From Reticulitermes speratus (lineage: Eukaryota > Arthropoda > Insecta > Blattodea > Rhinotermitidae), in the NCBI GenBank assembly GCA_021186555.1, contig JAJKFL010000004.1, forward strand, positions 37,967,351 to 38,031,350: DNA of 64,000 nt. Reading direction: 5' to 3'. The number at the start of each line of letters is the position of its first letter. The stretch's first letter is position 1. Below are positions 11,823-23,655 of the stretch, one piece after another. A model generated the notes under the pieces. That model saw only the letters and a program-made list of their open reading frames with translations, did not search any database and had not been told where the DNA came from. Position numbers and translations under genes: made by a program.

Positions 11823-12154
11823 CTGTAGCTTCGATGTTCGGGATTCCGACCTTTCGTGACCAGTTCCGACGACCAAATGGCCGGCAAGTCGGGTTCTCTC
11901 CACTATCCAGCTATTGCGCAGATCACTCTGAGCTCAGTCAAAATCTGTCTTTCGTTAATTGCCTGTATGCTTATGGAATGCGACTGTTCTTGAACAATTT
12001 AATGCATTTAGTGATTGTACAAAGTGTTTGCATTTTATTAACAATAAATTTTCATACTCTCTATATTTTTGAGGTTATATTACATTATCATCATTATCAT
12101 CATCTATGTTTTTTTTAGGGTATAATGTTTTGCCGCAGTACTTCTTTTTTATTG
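11823..12154. other. Unassigned segment
   Basis: No supported feature. The sequence becomes T- and CAT-rich toward the SINE. Confidence 0.6.
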
Positions 12155-12431
12155 GGGCACGCAGTACCGCAGTTGGTTGAGGCACTGCGTTACAACCCGG
12201 AAGGTCGCGGGTTCGATTCCCGATGGTGTCATTGGAATTTTTCATTGACATAATCGTTTCGGTCGCACTACGGCCCTGGGGTCGACTCAGCCTCTAACAG
12301 AAATGAGTACCAGGAGTATTTCCTGGGGGGTAAAGGCGGCCGGTGCGTAGGGCTGACAACCTTACCACCTTCATGTACCGACTGTCTATAAATCTGGGAG
12401 CCTCAACCTTCTGGAACCCTGAGGGCCTGTA
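12155..12431 (+). mobile_element. SINE family A, tRNA-derived, full head
   Basis: The head has an A-box-like GTTGGTTGAGGCACTGCG and the B-box GGTTCGATTCCC at about 12210-12221. The body then follows in the usual order with GGCGGCCGGTGCGTAGGGC and the CCTTCATGT segment. The 3' end breaks off after GAGGGCCTGTAC. Confidence 0.9.
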
Positions 12432-12620
12432 CTTTCTTTTATTGTTTTTCCTACACCGTTTTTGTTTTGTTTGTTTAAGTGTTTTGTCTTTGTGTATTTG
12501 TATTGTTTTTGTCTTTTTATCTGTGTCTTTGTGCTGGCCTTATAACAGACACTTGTGCTATTAAGCTTGTACATTAATAAATACCCATTTAATTATTATT
12601 ATTATTATTATTATTATTTG
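12432..12620. repeat. GT/T-rich tail ending in (ATT)n
   Basis: T- and TTTG-rich sequence is followed by AATAAATACCCATTTA and about nine ATT units. The layout (unique stretch, AATAAA, short tandem tail) looks like a retroposon 3' end, but I cannot name the family. Confidence 0.5.
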
Positions 12621-12785
12621 TGTTGCATAAGGTCTTGGAAGCAAACAGGCGTCTTATATTGAAAATGCATTCCGATGTTCGCGATCAGTCTTAAATAATC
12701 AGCAGTCTCAGGACAGTTCTCTACCCATCATTATTAACACACAGCGAAATATTCCATCAGCAGTGCAAGACACATTATTACCACT

Positions 12786-13500
12786 TTTTTTTTTTCCTAT
12801 GGCTCGACAGCCCTATATGGGCCTGGACCTCCTCGTTTCGTCGAGGTTTCATGGTCACACACATTTTAGAAACATCACAGTCGGTAGGACTCCTCTGGAT
12901 GAGTGATCAGCCAGTCGCAGAGACCTCTACCTGACAACACACAACACTCACAAGACACAGACAACCATGCCCTAGGTGGGATTTTTTTTTTTTTTTTTGC
13001 CTGTCCGGGGTTTTTCCCCTTTGATCCATTTTTGTACTGTTTAAATCCTTTCGTCCTTCATGCCACTTATGTTCCATACTACTGTCCTACAACAAACACA
13101 ACACAAACATCCATGCCCCCGGTGGGATTTTTTTTTTTTTTTTTTGTCTGTCCGGGGGTTTTCCCCTTTGATCCATTTTTGTCCTGTTTAAATCCTTTCG
13201 TCCTTCATGCCACTTATGTTCCATACTACTGTCCTACAACAAACACAACACAAACATCCATGCCCCCGGTGGGATTTTTTTTTTTTTTTTTTTTTGTCTG
13301 TCCGGGGGTTTTCCCCTTTGATCCATTTTTGTACTGTTTAAATCCTTTCGTCCTTCATGTCACTTTACGTTCCATGCTATCGTCCTTACAACAAACACAA
13401 CACAAACATCCATGCCCCCGGTGGGATTCGAACCCACGATCCTAGTAAGCGAGAGGCCGAAGACCCACGCCTTAGACCGCACGGCCACTGAGATCGGCGC
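12786..13500 (-). mobile_element. SINE family C multimer: one head, three tandem bodies plus a fourth partial body
   Basis: On the minus strand a tRNA-Leu-like head (GGCCGTGCGGTCTAAGGCG, B-box GGTTCGAATCCC near 13424-13435) leads into a body. That body, with its A-run, is repeated three times with a period of about 147 bp; the runs (T on the plus strand) lie at about 12981, 13128 and 13275. It then passes into the body type seen in copies at 56-63 kb. The whole is bounded by one target duplication: ATTATTACCACT at 12774-12785 and ATTGTTACCACT at 13501-13512. Confidence 0.85.
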
Positions 13501-13719
13501 ATTGTTACCACTGCTGTTCAGTACTGATATCAACCGCGTGTACAAGAGAACTAAGCTGATATGAGAGCATCGCTCTAGAGTTGATCCTATACAGTGAAAT
13601 GAAGGTACGAATTAGTGTGCCTACTTGCAGGCTTTTGTATTTAAGGTAATGAACTGAAAATACCACATATGACAGTTATTGAGAACTGCCCATTCTTCAA
13701 GGAAGTTTTCGTGTATATG

Positions 13720-13985
13720 CCATGAAAGCATGGGGAGGAGTGAAGGTATAGCTCCAAACATTCTTAAACTCGGTATTACGTGGAGGTGAGAGTGTTCGGC
13801 TTCATACTTCCTACGCTTTACCGCGTTGGGAGGGGGGGGGGGGAGCCCCCTCTCTCTGCTGACTGGCAAACTGGGTGGGTTTCAGAGTCAGTCCGGATGT
13901 ATAGAAATGCAAAAATCTCTTGCCCGTGCCAGGATTCGAAATTTGATTCGTCGTCGACTGTTTAACCTGTAGTATAGTCACTATT
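13720..13985 (-). mobile_element. Diverged SINE related to family B
   Basis: GCCATGAAAGCATGGGGAGG, TATAGCTCC and ATTCTTAAACTCGG recur in order as in the better copy at 28160-28458. The head region is strongly degraded and contains a G-run near 13831. Confidence 0.6.
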
Positions 13986-14056
13986 CTGACGCTATAGATG
14001 AGGTGTCGCATAAAGCGATATCGTTTTAACCGGGTTCGACTGTGTACGTACATATA

Positions 14057-14134
14057 CAGGGTATACACAAAAGAATGGCGCGGTTTTCATACTAAATACA
14101 TAGTAAACCGCACCATTATTTTGTGTATACCCTG
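14057..14134. mobile_element. 78-bp palindromic MITE, copy 3
   Basis: Again exactly 78 bp between TA duplications (14055-14056 and 14135-14136). The terminal 30 bases match the other two copies, while the centre has drifted and the palindrome is no longer perfect there. Confidence 0.83.
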
Positions 14135-14188
14135 TATATATACATATATATATGCTGTACCACGGCGACGTCCCATAGCTCGAGAGTG

Positions 14189-14803
14189 TTTGCTTGTCAC
14201 TAAGATCAACGCCGCTGTTGTGACACGTGCTAAGTACCTTGTGCTTGTCACTAAGATCAACGCCGCTGTTGTGACACGTGCTAAGTACCTTGTGCTTGTC
14301 ACTAAGATCAACGCCGCTGTTGTGACACGTGCTAAGTACCTTGTGCTTGTCACTAAGATCAACGCCGCTGTTGTGACACGTGCTAAGTACCTTGTGCTTG
14401 TCACTAAGATCAACGCCGTTGTTGTGACACGTGCTAAGTACCTGTGCTTGTCACTAAGATCAACGCCGTTGTTGTGACACGTGCTAAGTACCTTGTGCTT
14501 GTCACTAAGATCAACGCCGCTGTTGTGACACGTGCTAAGTACCTTCTGCTTGTCACTAAGATCAACGCCGCTGTTGTGACACGTGCTAAGTACCTTGTGC
14601 TTGTCACTAAGATCAACGCCGCTGTTGTGACACGTGCTAAGTACCTTCTGCTTGTCACTAAGATCAACGCCGCTGTTGTGACACGTGCTAAGTACCTTCT
14701 GCTTGTCACTAAGATCAACGCCGCTGTTGTGACACGTGCTAAGTACCTTCTGCTTGTCACTAAGATCAACGCCGCTGTTGTGACACGTGCTAAATACCTT
14801 GTG
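14189..14803. repeat. 51-bp satellite (12 copies)
   Basis: The units contain CTTGTCACTAAGATCAACGC and TGTTGTGACACGTGCTAAGT. Since 51 is divisible by three, each frame repeats a fixed 17-residue peptide on both strands, giving false open frames. One unit has lost a base near 14443, which shifts the frames. Confidence 0.95.
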
Positions 14804-15224
14804 CACTATTTTCTTACGGGGTTTGACCCCAGGCCGAGAACAGATTTCAGCGCTCAAACAAGTCATGCGAATCGGCAGCTGTCAGTGAAAAGCTGACTTG
14901 TTGACAGGTGACGGCAGCAGTTTGCGCTCTGTCGCATTGTCCTCGTATCGGGTCACACTGTTTGGAGGTACTGGTGACCTCAATAGCACCAACATTGGTC
15001 ACCTCAACAGAACCAGTACCAGGGCGGTCAGCTGCCGGTCAAGCTTGAATCAACAAACTATTGACATGTGTGTAACCGAGATCACGTGTCTGTCGCGGGC
15101 GTTCCAAGTACCTGCTGGGGGTCCTGAAATGCCCCTCGCAGCTCGTCGTAAGCAGTCATAAATAGAGCAATGCTTTGTCTGTTGTATTACTCCAGAAAAA
15201 ATTTGCAGAAATAATCACATTAAC
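14804..15224. other. Unassigned segment
   Basis: Relatively GC-rich for the window, no recognised domain or repeat. A plus-strand frame of 87 codons at 14898-15161 shows no family features. Confidence 0.5.
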
Positions 15225-15231
15225 GCTACAG

Positions 15232-15512
15232 CGTAAAGTTCTTCCTAGAGCAGGCCATGAAGGCCCAGAGGGGAGTAGAGGTATAGCTCTACTCTTTCTT
15301 TAACCTCGGCACTAGATGGGGTGGGTGGTCGACTCCACACCCCGGTCGTTTTACCCCCGGGAATGACCCGGTACCCATTGTATAGGAGGCTGGGTAGGCC
15401 CCAGGGCCGGTCTGGACGGGTGCTGATAATCTCGCCCCCACCGGTATTCGATCCCCGGATCGTCCAGCTCGTAGCGAGTCGCTATACCGACTGAGCTATC
15501 GCGGCCCAAAGT
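15232..15512 (-). mobile_element. SINE family B, full length
   Basis: The body runs from the GGCCATGAAGGCCCAGAGG end to a tRNA-like head whose minus-strand reading includes GATAGCTCAGTCGGTATAGC and the B-box-like GGGATCGAATACC. A short GCTACAG occurs at both borders (15225-15231, 15513-15519), possibly the remains of a target duplication. Confidence 0.88.
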
Positions 15513-15599
15513 GCTACAGTGTATTTCTTAGAAAAAGTAATTTTCTAAAAAAAATCAAGACAATAATTAAATATGGATATGAGCCTGTTTATCTCTCTA

Positions 15600-15655
15600 A
15601 GGATACTAATACTAATACTAATACTAATACTAATACTAATACTAGTACTAATACG
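15600..15655. repeat. (ACTAAT)n microsatellite
   Basis: About nine hexamer units, one with ACTAGT. Confidence 0.95.
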
Positions 15656-16206
15656 TGAAATGTGGGGCTCAAAATCACAAATTTTGCTTTATAATGACTA
15701 TGACGCTAACCGAATCGAATTCAGTTACATCGAATCGACCTAAAGTCCCTGCAGGGGCACATCCAGCTGCTTTGCCTGTAACTAATTACTGCAGTCTTCT
15801 TTCACACTGAAGTTTACAGCATCTTCTTGGGCCACGCTGCAGTCGATTTGACTGGACTCGACTCTGTTAGCGTGAGATGCAAATTGCTCTGTATGGAGTG
15901 AGGGAAGAGAAACAAACAGTGCAGCTGTAAGAATGGCACGAAACGTCGTCACAAATATGTCAGTTGTCATGTTCATGCTATGTCCTGGGCAGGCAATATG
16001 TGGGAATTTGAATGTAATCATAACTTTATCATAAAATAATACATAATTTTAGACTATTTCAACATAAAAGACATTAATTATAACGCACACTTGCGAAAGA
16101 AAATCGACAGGCTGTCCTACATTAGGAAGAGCTAGGAAAAGATGGATAGAGTAGTTTGATTTGCCTCAGGATGGACGGATAGGCCCACAGCGTAGCAAAG
16201 AGGAAG
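15656..16206. other. Unassigned segment
   Basis: Nothing supported. A 79-codon minus-strand frame (15782-16021) has a hydrophobic stretch but no homology I can recognise. Confidence 0.5.
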
Positions 16207-17238
16207 ACAGATTTATAAGAGAACACCAGGTACTTTAACACAGGATAAGAGAACACCAGGTACTTTAACACAGGATAAGAGAACACCAGGTACTTTAACA
16301 CAGGATAAGAGAACACCAGGTACTTTAACACAGGATAAGAGAACACCAGGTACTTTAACACAGGATAAGAGAACACCAGGTACTTTAACACAGGATAAGA
16401 GAACACCAGGTACTTTAACACAGGATAAGAGAACACCAGGTACTTTAACACAGGATAAGAGAACACCAGGTACTTTAACACAGGATAAGAGAACACCAGG
16501 TACTTTAACACAGGATAAGAGAACACCAGGTACTTTAACACAGGATAAGAGAACACCAGGTACTTTAACACAGGATAAGAGAACACCAGGTACTTTAACA
16601 CAGGATAAGAGAACACCAGGTACTTTAACACAGGATAAGAGAACACCAGGTACTTTAACACAGGATAAGAGAACACCAGGTACTTTAACACAGGATAAGA
16701 GAACACCAGGTACTTTAACACAGGATAAGAGAACACCAGGTAATTTAACACAGGATAAGAGAACACCAGGTACTTTAACACAGGATAAGAGAACACCAGG
16801 TACTTTAACACAGGATAAGAGAACACCAGGTAATTTAACACAGGATAAGAGAACACCAGGTACTTTAACACAGGATAAGAGAACACCAGGTACTTTAACA
16901 CAGGATAAGAGAACACCAGGTACTTTAACACAGGATAAGAGAACACCAGGTACTTTAACACAGGATAAGAGAACACCAGGTACTTTAACACAGGATAAGA
17001 GAACACCAGGTATTTAACACAGGATAAGAGAACACCAGGTACTTTAACACAGGATAAGAGAACACCAGGTACTTTAACACAGGATAAGAGAACACCAGGT
17101 ACTTTAACACAGGATAAGAGAACACCAGGTACTTTAACACAGGATAAGAGAACACCAGGTACTTTAACACAGGATAAGAGAACACCAGGTACTTTAACAC
17201 AGGATAAGAGAACACCAGGTACTTTAACACAGGATAAG
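16207..17238. repeat. 30-bp satellite (about 34 copies), almost invariant
   Basis: The unit, containing GATAAGAGAACACCAGGTAC, repeats nearly without change; the only differences are two TAATTT units and one single-base loss near 17012. Such uniformity implies very recent amplification. The 380-codon minus-strand frame across it is a by-product of a period divisible by three. Confidence 0.97.
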
Positions 17239-17240
17239 TT

Positions 17241-17949
17241 ACGAGTATGTAAAATGTTACGCAAAAATTACTAGACTATTCTATTAACGTAGGACTTCAA
17301 TCTGCAATAGACGAGTAACAAAAGTAATGCAAGTTTTAGTAATTCCCTTTTAAGCATATTAAATCAATTGTGACAGCGAAACATGTTTGTTACCTATACA
17401 CGAATGTGTATTAGGCAGTTTCATATTTATTGGATGAATGTTATGTGTCATAGAAACACACGGAAATGTTTTAAATAACCGAGGTGTTCTTTTCATCACT
17501 TTAAGCGATTGTTCAAAATCAGACAATATAAAAATTTAACCAAATACGTACCATTCGAGGAACTGTAATTCAGCTGCAGATAATGCAGACCTCTGCACAG
17601 TGTTAATACATCTAATGCTGAAGAGTTTTATCAAAAGAATTCATGACTTCCCAGTGTAACAGCTGTAGGTCTACTGATATTTGGTGTCGAGTGTTTTGCT
17701 GGGCTACACCAGAGCTTCGGAGGACACATGCCAGTCTCACGCTGCATTTTCTGCTCTGAAAATGGAGGCATAATGTTCCGCCGAACGCTGTTACCTACCT
17801 ACCAGACCACACAACACCGTATCCCTGAAGCACCGAAACAACCGCAAATGACACGTGTACTGCAGATCTGCGTCACCACACGTGCAGCGACTGTCAGCTG
17901 AACGGTGCAAGATTGCTTTGGGAAGATGTCTGCACATTTGTCACTCTTG
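17241..17949. other. Unassigned segment
   Basis: No gene or known repeat recognised between the 30-bp array and the TTAA element. Confidence 0.55.
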
Positions 17950-18022
17950 TTAACACTTTAAAGCCCAGTGGTTACTATATGTACCACGAGGTTTAACATT
18001 CAACAATTCTACGTTCTGCCCA

Positions 18023-20586
18023 CACAGTGTATTTATGTGTTTTATGTGGATCTCAGAACAAACAGCGATTATTTCACTGTACAACATTAACTGACTGGTT
18101 TGTATAACTGAGACGGAGTGTGTTTACTGCGCGGTACGGACTGTATTTATGTGTTTTGTGTGGATCTCAGAACAAACAGCGATTATTTCACTGTACAACA
18201 TTAACTGACTGGTTTGTATAACTGAGACGGAGTGTGTTTACTGCGCGGTACGGACTGTATTTATGTGTTTTGTGTGGATCTCAGAACAAACAGCGATTAT
18301 TTCACTGTACAACATTAACTGACTGGTTTGTATAACTGAGACGGAGTGTGTTTACTGCGCGGTACGGACTGTATTTATGTGTTTTGTGTGGATCTCAGAA
18401 CAAACAGCGATTATTTCACTGTACAACATTAACTGACTGGTTTGTATAACTGAGACGGAGTGTGTTTACTGCGCGGTACGGACTGTATTTATGTGTTTTG
18501 TGTGGATCTCAGAACAAACAGCGATTATTTCACTGTACAACATTAACTGACTGGTTTGTATAACTGAGACGGAGTGTGTTTACTGCGCGGTACGGACTGT
18601 ATTTATGTGTTTTGTGTGGATCTCAGAACAAACAGCTATTATTTCACTGTACAACATTAACTGACTGGTTTGTATAACTGAGACGGAGTGTGTTTACTGC
18701 GCGGTACGGACTGTATTTATGTGTTTTGTATGGATCTCAGAACAAACAGCGATTATTTCACTGTACATCATTAACTGACTGGTTTGTATAACTGAGACGA
18801 AGTGTGTTTACTGCGCGGTACGGACTGTATTTATGTGTTTTGTATGGATCTCAGAACAAACAGCGATTATTTCACTGTACATCATTAACTGACTGGTTTG
18901 TATAACTGAGACGAAGTGTGTTTACTGCGCGGTACGGACTGTATTTATGTGTTTTGTGTGGATCTCAGAACAAACAGCCATTATTTCACTGTACAGGATT
19001 AACTGACTGGTTTGTATAACTGAGACGGAGTGTGTTTACTGCGCGGTACGGACTGTATTTATGTGTTTTGTGTGGATCTCAGAACAAACAGCGATTATTT
19101 CACTGTACAACATTAACTGACTGGTTTGTATAACTGAGACGGAGTGTGTTTACTGCGCGGTACGGACTGTATTTATGTGTTTTGTGTGGATCTCAGAACA
19201 AACAGCCATTATTTCACTGTACAACATTAACTGACTGGTTTGTATAACTGAGACGTAGTGTGTTTACTGCGCGGTACGGACTGTATTTATGTGTTTTGTG
19301 TGGATCTCAGAACAAACAGCCATTATTTCACTGTACAACATTAACTGACTGGTTTGTATAACTGAGACGTAGTGTGTTTACTGCGCGGTACGGACTGTAT
19401 TTATGTGTTTTGTGTGGATCTCAGAACAAACAGCCATTATTTCACTGTACAGGATTAACTGACTGGTTTGTATAACTGAGACGGAGTGTGTTTACTGCGC
19501 GGTACGGACTGTATTTATGTGTTTTGTGTGGATCTCAGAACAAACAGCCATTATTTCACTGTACAGCATTAACTGACTGGTTTGTATAACTGAGACGGAG
19601 TGTGTTTACTGCGCGGTACGGACTATTTATGTGTTTTGTGTGGATCTCAGAACAAACAGCGATTATTTCACTGTACAGCATTAACTGACTGGTTTGTATA
19701 ACTGAGACGGAGTGTGTTTACTGCGCGGTACGGACTGTATTTATGTGTTTTGTGTGGATCTCAGAACAAACAGCCATTATTTCACTGTACAGGATTAACT
19801 GACTGGTTTGTATAACTGAGACGGAGTGTGTTTACTGCGCGGTACGGACTGTATTTATGTGTTTTGTGTGGATCTCAGAACAAACAGCGATTATTTCACT
19901 GTACAACATTAACTGACTGGTTTGTATAACTGAGACGGAGTGTGTTTACTGCGCGGTACGGACTGTATTTATGTGTTTTGTGTGGATCTCAGAACAAACA
20001 GCCATTATTTCACTGTACAGCATTAACTGACTGGTTTGTATAACTGAGACGGAGTGTGTTTACTGCGCGGTACGGACTGTATTTATGTGTTTTGTGTGGA
20101 TCTCAGAACAAACAGCGGTTATTTCACTGTACAGCATTAACTGACTGGTTTGTATAACTGAGACGGAGTGTGTTTACTGCGCGGTACGGACTGTATTTAT
20201 GTGTTTTGTGTGGATCTCAGAACAAACAGCGATTATTTCACTGTACAACATTAACTGACTGGTTTGTATAACTGAGACGGAGTGTGTTTACTGCGCGGTA
20301 CGGACTGTATTTATGTGTTTTGTGTGGATCTCAGAACAAACAGCGATTATTTCACTGTACAACATTAACTGACTGGTTTGTATAACTGAGACGGAGTGTG
20401 TTTACTGCGCGGTACGGACTGTATTTATGTGTTTTGTGTGGATCTCAGAACAAACAGCGATTATTTCACTGTACAACATTAACTGACTGGTTTGTATAAC
20501 TGAGACGGAGTGTGTTTACTGCGCGGTACGGACTGTATTTATGTGTTTTGTGTGGATCTCAGAACAAACAGCGATTATTTCACTGT
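18023..20586 (+). repeat. 114-bp satellite (about 22 copies)
   Basis: Each unit contains TTAACTGACTGGTTTGTATA, TTTACTGCGCGGTACGGACT and GATCTCAGAACAAACAGC. Diagnostic variants (CAGCGATT/CAGCCATT; ACAACATT/ACAGCATT/ACAGGATT) are scattered among units. The array resumes at 23421-23655 after the LINE. Confidence 0.96.
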
Positions 20587-20596
20587 ACAGGATTAA

Positions 20597-23410
20597 AGAT
20601 GCAGAAGAACGCAGTGTCTGTGCTAAGTGTTAGTGAAGTGCGGTGGAAGGGTCAAGGTGAAATAAAAAGTGGTGATTATACAGTGTATTATTCCGGGGGT
20701 GACAGTGCTGAAAGAGGCGTAGCAATAGTAGTGCATAAAAGCGTAGTGAAAAGTGTTGTTAAGAAGAGTGTGTATAGTGACAGAATCATTGCTATTAAAT
20801 TGCAGGCAGAACCGGTAAGTATTTTGATAGTGCAAGTGTACATGCCAACATCTGACTATGAAGATGACAAAGTGGAAGAGTTGTATGATATAATTGAAGA
20901 AATTCTTGAAGAGGATGGAAAGGGCGCGACAAACACGATTATAATGGGAGATTGGAACAATGTGGTTGGAGATAAAGCACATCACAACACTGTTGGACCA
21001 TATGGACTGGGAAGGAGGAATCAGAGTGGTCAAATGCTTATTGACTTCTGTGAAAGAAATGGACTTGTTATAACAAACACATGGTTCAAAAAACCTAAAA
21101 GAAGATTGGACACGTGGAAATCACCAGGAGATAGGAATCGATATCAGCTGGACTATGTACTAGTGAAACAGCGATTCAGGAACAGTGTGAAGGATGTGCA
21201 GACACTGCCTGGAGCAGATATTGACTGTGACCACAATTTACTGGTTGCAAAGATCTGCACCAGATTGAAGAAGATCATAAGGTTCCACAAGAAAAAACCA
21301 AGATGGGATTTGGAGAAGCTATATGCTCAACGACAGGTAGTACACGATAGACTAGAAGAACAGCTTGGTGCAATCAAATGTGAAAGTGGGAATGTGGAAG
21401 TGTAGTGGAACAATATAAAGAAATGTGTGTTAGATACTATGAGTGGTTTGGTTGGAAAAGTCGAGAGGAGAGCAAGAAAGCCATGGATTACACAGGAGAT
21501 GATCAGTAAAATGGATGAACGAAGGAAATGGAAGAATGTCAACAATGAAGAAGGAAGGAAGAACTACAGAAGACTGAGGAACGAATTGAAAAGAGCCACG
21601 GACAACGCCAAGAAGGAATATCTGGAGAGCATATGCGACGAGATCATAGAATTTCAAAGAATAGGACGTTATGATTTAATGTACATGAAGACAAAGGAAC
21701 TAGGTTGGAAAGAAAACCATGGGATTCAAAACATTGGCATCGAAGACTCTCAAGGCAATATAATAATAAATCAGAGACGAGTATTGCAAATTTGGGAGAA
21801 TTATATCACAGAGCTCTACGATCGAGCTAATCGACCAGAACATCTAGACGTCGAACCTGAAGATGAAGTAGATGAAGACGAGAAAGGCCCTTATATTTTG
21901 CAAAGTGAAGTGGAAAAAGCTATCAAGGAGATGAGGGATAAGAAGGCTACAGGAGATGATGATGTACCTGGGGATGTACTGAAATTGTTGGGAGAAGGTG
22001 GTCTAAGGCTAATGACACAGATGATCAACAGCATGTATGTAACTGGAGAATGGCCCAGAGATTTTATTGAAGTTACAATGATTGCCTTAAAGAAGAAGCC
22101 CAAAGCTACAAAATGCAGCGACCATCGCACAATCAGCATCATCGTTCATGCAGCAAAGATAGTAGCGAGGATACTTAGAAGAAGAATTGAGAGGAAAATT
22201 GAAGATGCACTTGGAGAAGATCAGTTTGGATTTAGAAGAGGAAAAGGAACTAGGGATGCAATTGGGATGCTGAGAATAATATCAGAACGAACCTTGGTCA
22301 TAGATGAGGAATTGTGTGTTTGCTTCATAGACTGGCAGAAGGCATTTGACCGTGTCAACTGGACCAAATTAATGCAAATCCTAAAAGGAATTGGGATAGA
22401 CTGGCGCGAAAGAAGATTGGTCAGCAAATTGTACATGGAACAGAGTGTCAAAATACGACTGGACCAAGGGGAGACGAGAAGTGTGAAGATTGGAAGAGGA
22501 GTTAGACAAGGTTGCTGTTTGTCACCGATTCTGTTCAACTTATACAGCGAGTACCTTACCAAGGAAGCTCTTGAAGGGTTTGGAGACTTCAAAATAGGAG
22601 GACAAGTAATTCGCACTGTGAAATATGCAGATGACCTTGTGCTACTGGCTAGGGAAGAAAACGTGCTACAGGGCATGATTGATAGACTAATTGAAATTGG
22701 AAGACGCTATGGAATGGAAATGAATGTGGGAAAAACTAAAGTAATGAAAATCTCAAGGCAACCAGCCGCAATGAAAATTATGATAGATCAAAAACAATTG
22801 GAGAATGTGGAATATTTCAATTATTTGGGTAGCATGATAACAAATGATGCAAAGTGTACACGTGACATTAAATACAAAATTGCCATGGCTAAAGCAGCAT
22901 TCAACAAGAAGAAGAATCTTTTCACCAGCAAACTGGAATTAAATTTAAGGAAGAAACTAGTAAAGTGCTACATTTGGAGCGTAGCTTTGTGTGGTGCTGA
23001 AACGTGGACACTTGGGAAAGTAGATCAGAAGTATCTGGAAAGTTTTGAAATGTGGTGCTGGAGAAGAATGGAGAAGATCAGTTGGACCGATCGTGTGAGA
23101 AATGAAGAAGTATTACATAGAGTGAAGGAGGAGAGGAATATCGTACATACAATAAAAAGAAGAAAGGCTAACTGGATTGGTCACATCTTGCGTAGAAACT
23201 GCCTTCTGAAACACGTGATTGAAGGAAAGTTAGAAGGAAGGATAGAAATGACGGGACGACGAGGGAGAAGACGTAAGCAGCTACTGGATGACCTTAAGGA
23301 AAAGAAAAGATACTGGAAATTGAAAGAGGAAGCACTAGATCGCACCCTGTGGAGAACTCGCTTTGGAAGAGGCTACGGACCTGTCGTAAGACAGACTACA
23401 GAATGAATGA
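20597..23410 (+). mobile_element. RTE-type LINE, 5'-truncated, inserted in the 114-bp satellite
   Basis: The 2.8-kb element is flanked by a 10-bp target duplication, ACAGGATTAA at 20587-20596 and 23411-23420, and ends in GAATGAATGA, the short tandem tail typical of RTE elements. The unit variant that forms the duplication also exists elsewhere in the array (for example near 18994), so this is an insertion into a pre-existing satellite. The 5' UTR and about the first 40 residues of the endonuclease are missing, as usual for LINE 5' truncation. High coding integrity suggests a recent insertion. Confidence 0.93.
20599..23406 (+). pseudogene. RTE LINE ORF: AP endonuclease plus reverse transcriptase, one in-frame stop
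   Basis: First element ATG is at 20599; the same frame is also open upstream through the satellite from 20512. The endonuclease part shows SVSEVRW (catalytic Glu), VQVYMPTSDY, IIMGDWNN (Asp/Asn), RYQLDYVLV and DCDHN (catalytic His). A TAG at 21403-21405 interrupts the linker, and the frame continues unshifted. The reverse transcriptase shows FIDWQKAFDRVNW (motif A), GRGVRQGCCLSPILFN (motif B), VKYADDLVLLA with the catalytic aspartates (motif C) and EYFNYLGS. A Cys/Trp-rich tail follows, including WCWRRMEKISWTDRVRNEE and NWIGHILRRN. Such proteins nick target DNA and copy their own RNA there. The missing N-terminus and the stop make this copy non-autonomous. Confidence 0.93.
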
Positions 23411-23655
23411 ACAGGATTAACTGACTGGTTTGTATAACTGAGACGGAGTGTGTTTACTGCGCGGTACGGACTGTATTTATGTGTTTTGTGTGGATCTCAG
23501 AACAAACAGCGATTATTTCACTGTACAACATTAACTGACTGGTTTGTATAACTGAGACGGAGTGTGTTTACTGCGCGGTACGGACTGTATTTATGTGTTT
23601 TGTGTGGATCTCAGAACAAACAGCGATTATTTCACTGTACAACATTAACTGATAC

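Larger units (their letters stand above)
17950..23655 (+). mobile_element. TTAA-ended DNA element expanded into a satellite, locus 1
   Basis: Starts TTAACACTTTAAAGCCCAG at 17950, matching inverted ends at 31396 and 38874. The 70-bp terminal part is followed by about 22 copies of a 114-bp unit, a LINE insertion, and two more copies. The far end at about 23655 lacks the GACTGAGTC-type terminus seen at the other loci, so it is truncated there. The TTAA border and CCCT-like end recall piggyBac-type non-autonomous elements; the family call is inference. Confidence 0.65.

Noticed and set aside
14087-14866. Open frames on both strands over the 51-bp array
   Set aside because: The period is divisible by three and the unit is stop-free in several frames; no codon bias distinguishes one strand.
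15440-15508. True tRNA gene on the minus strand
   Set aside because: It is the head of a full SINE B with body attached; the same head recurs at 29085.
15782-16021. 79-codon minus-strand frame with a signal-peptide-like stretch
   Set aside because: No family resemblance and no supporting splice or promoter context.
16122-17264. 380-codon minus-strand frame
   Set aside because: A 30-bp repeat without stops necessarily gives a long decapeptide repeat.
17950-18022. LTR retroelement end
   Set aside because: No TG...CA ends, primer-binding site or coding remains; TTAA borders fit a DNA element better.
20512-20598. Genuine N-terminus of the LINE protein within the satellite
   Set aside because: The frame is open by chance through the flanking repeat; the target duplication places the element border at 20597.
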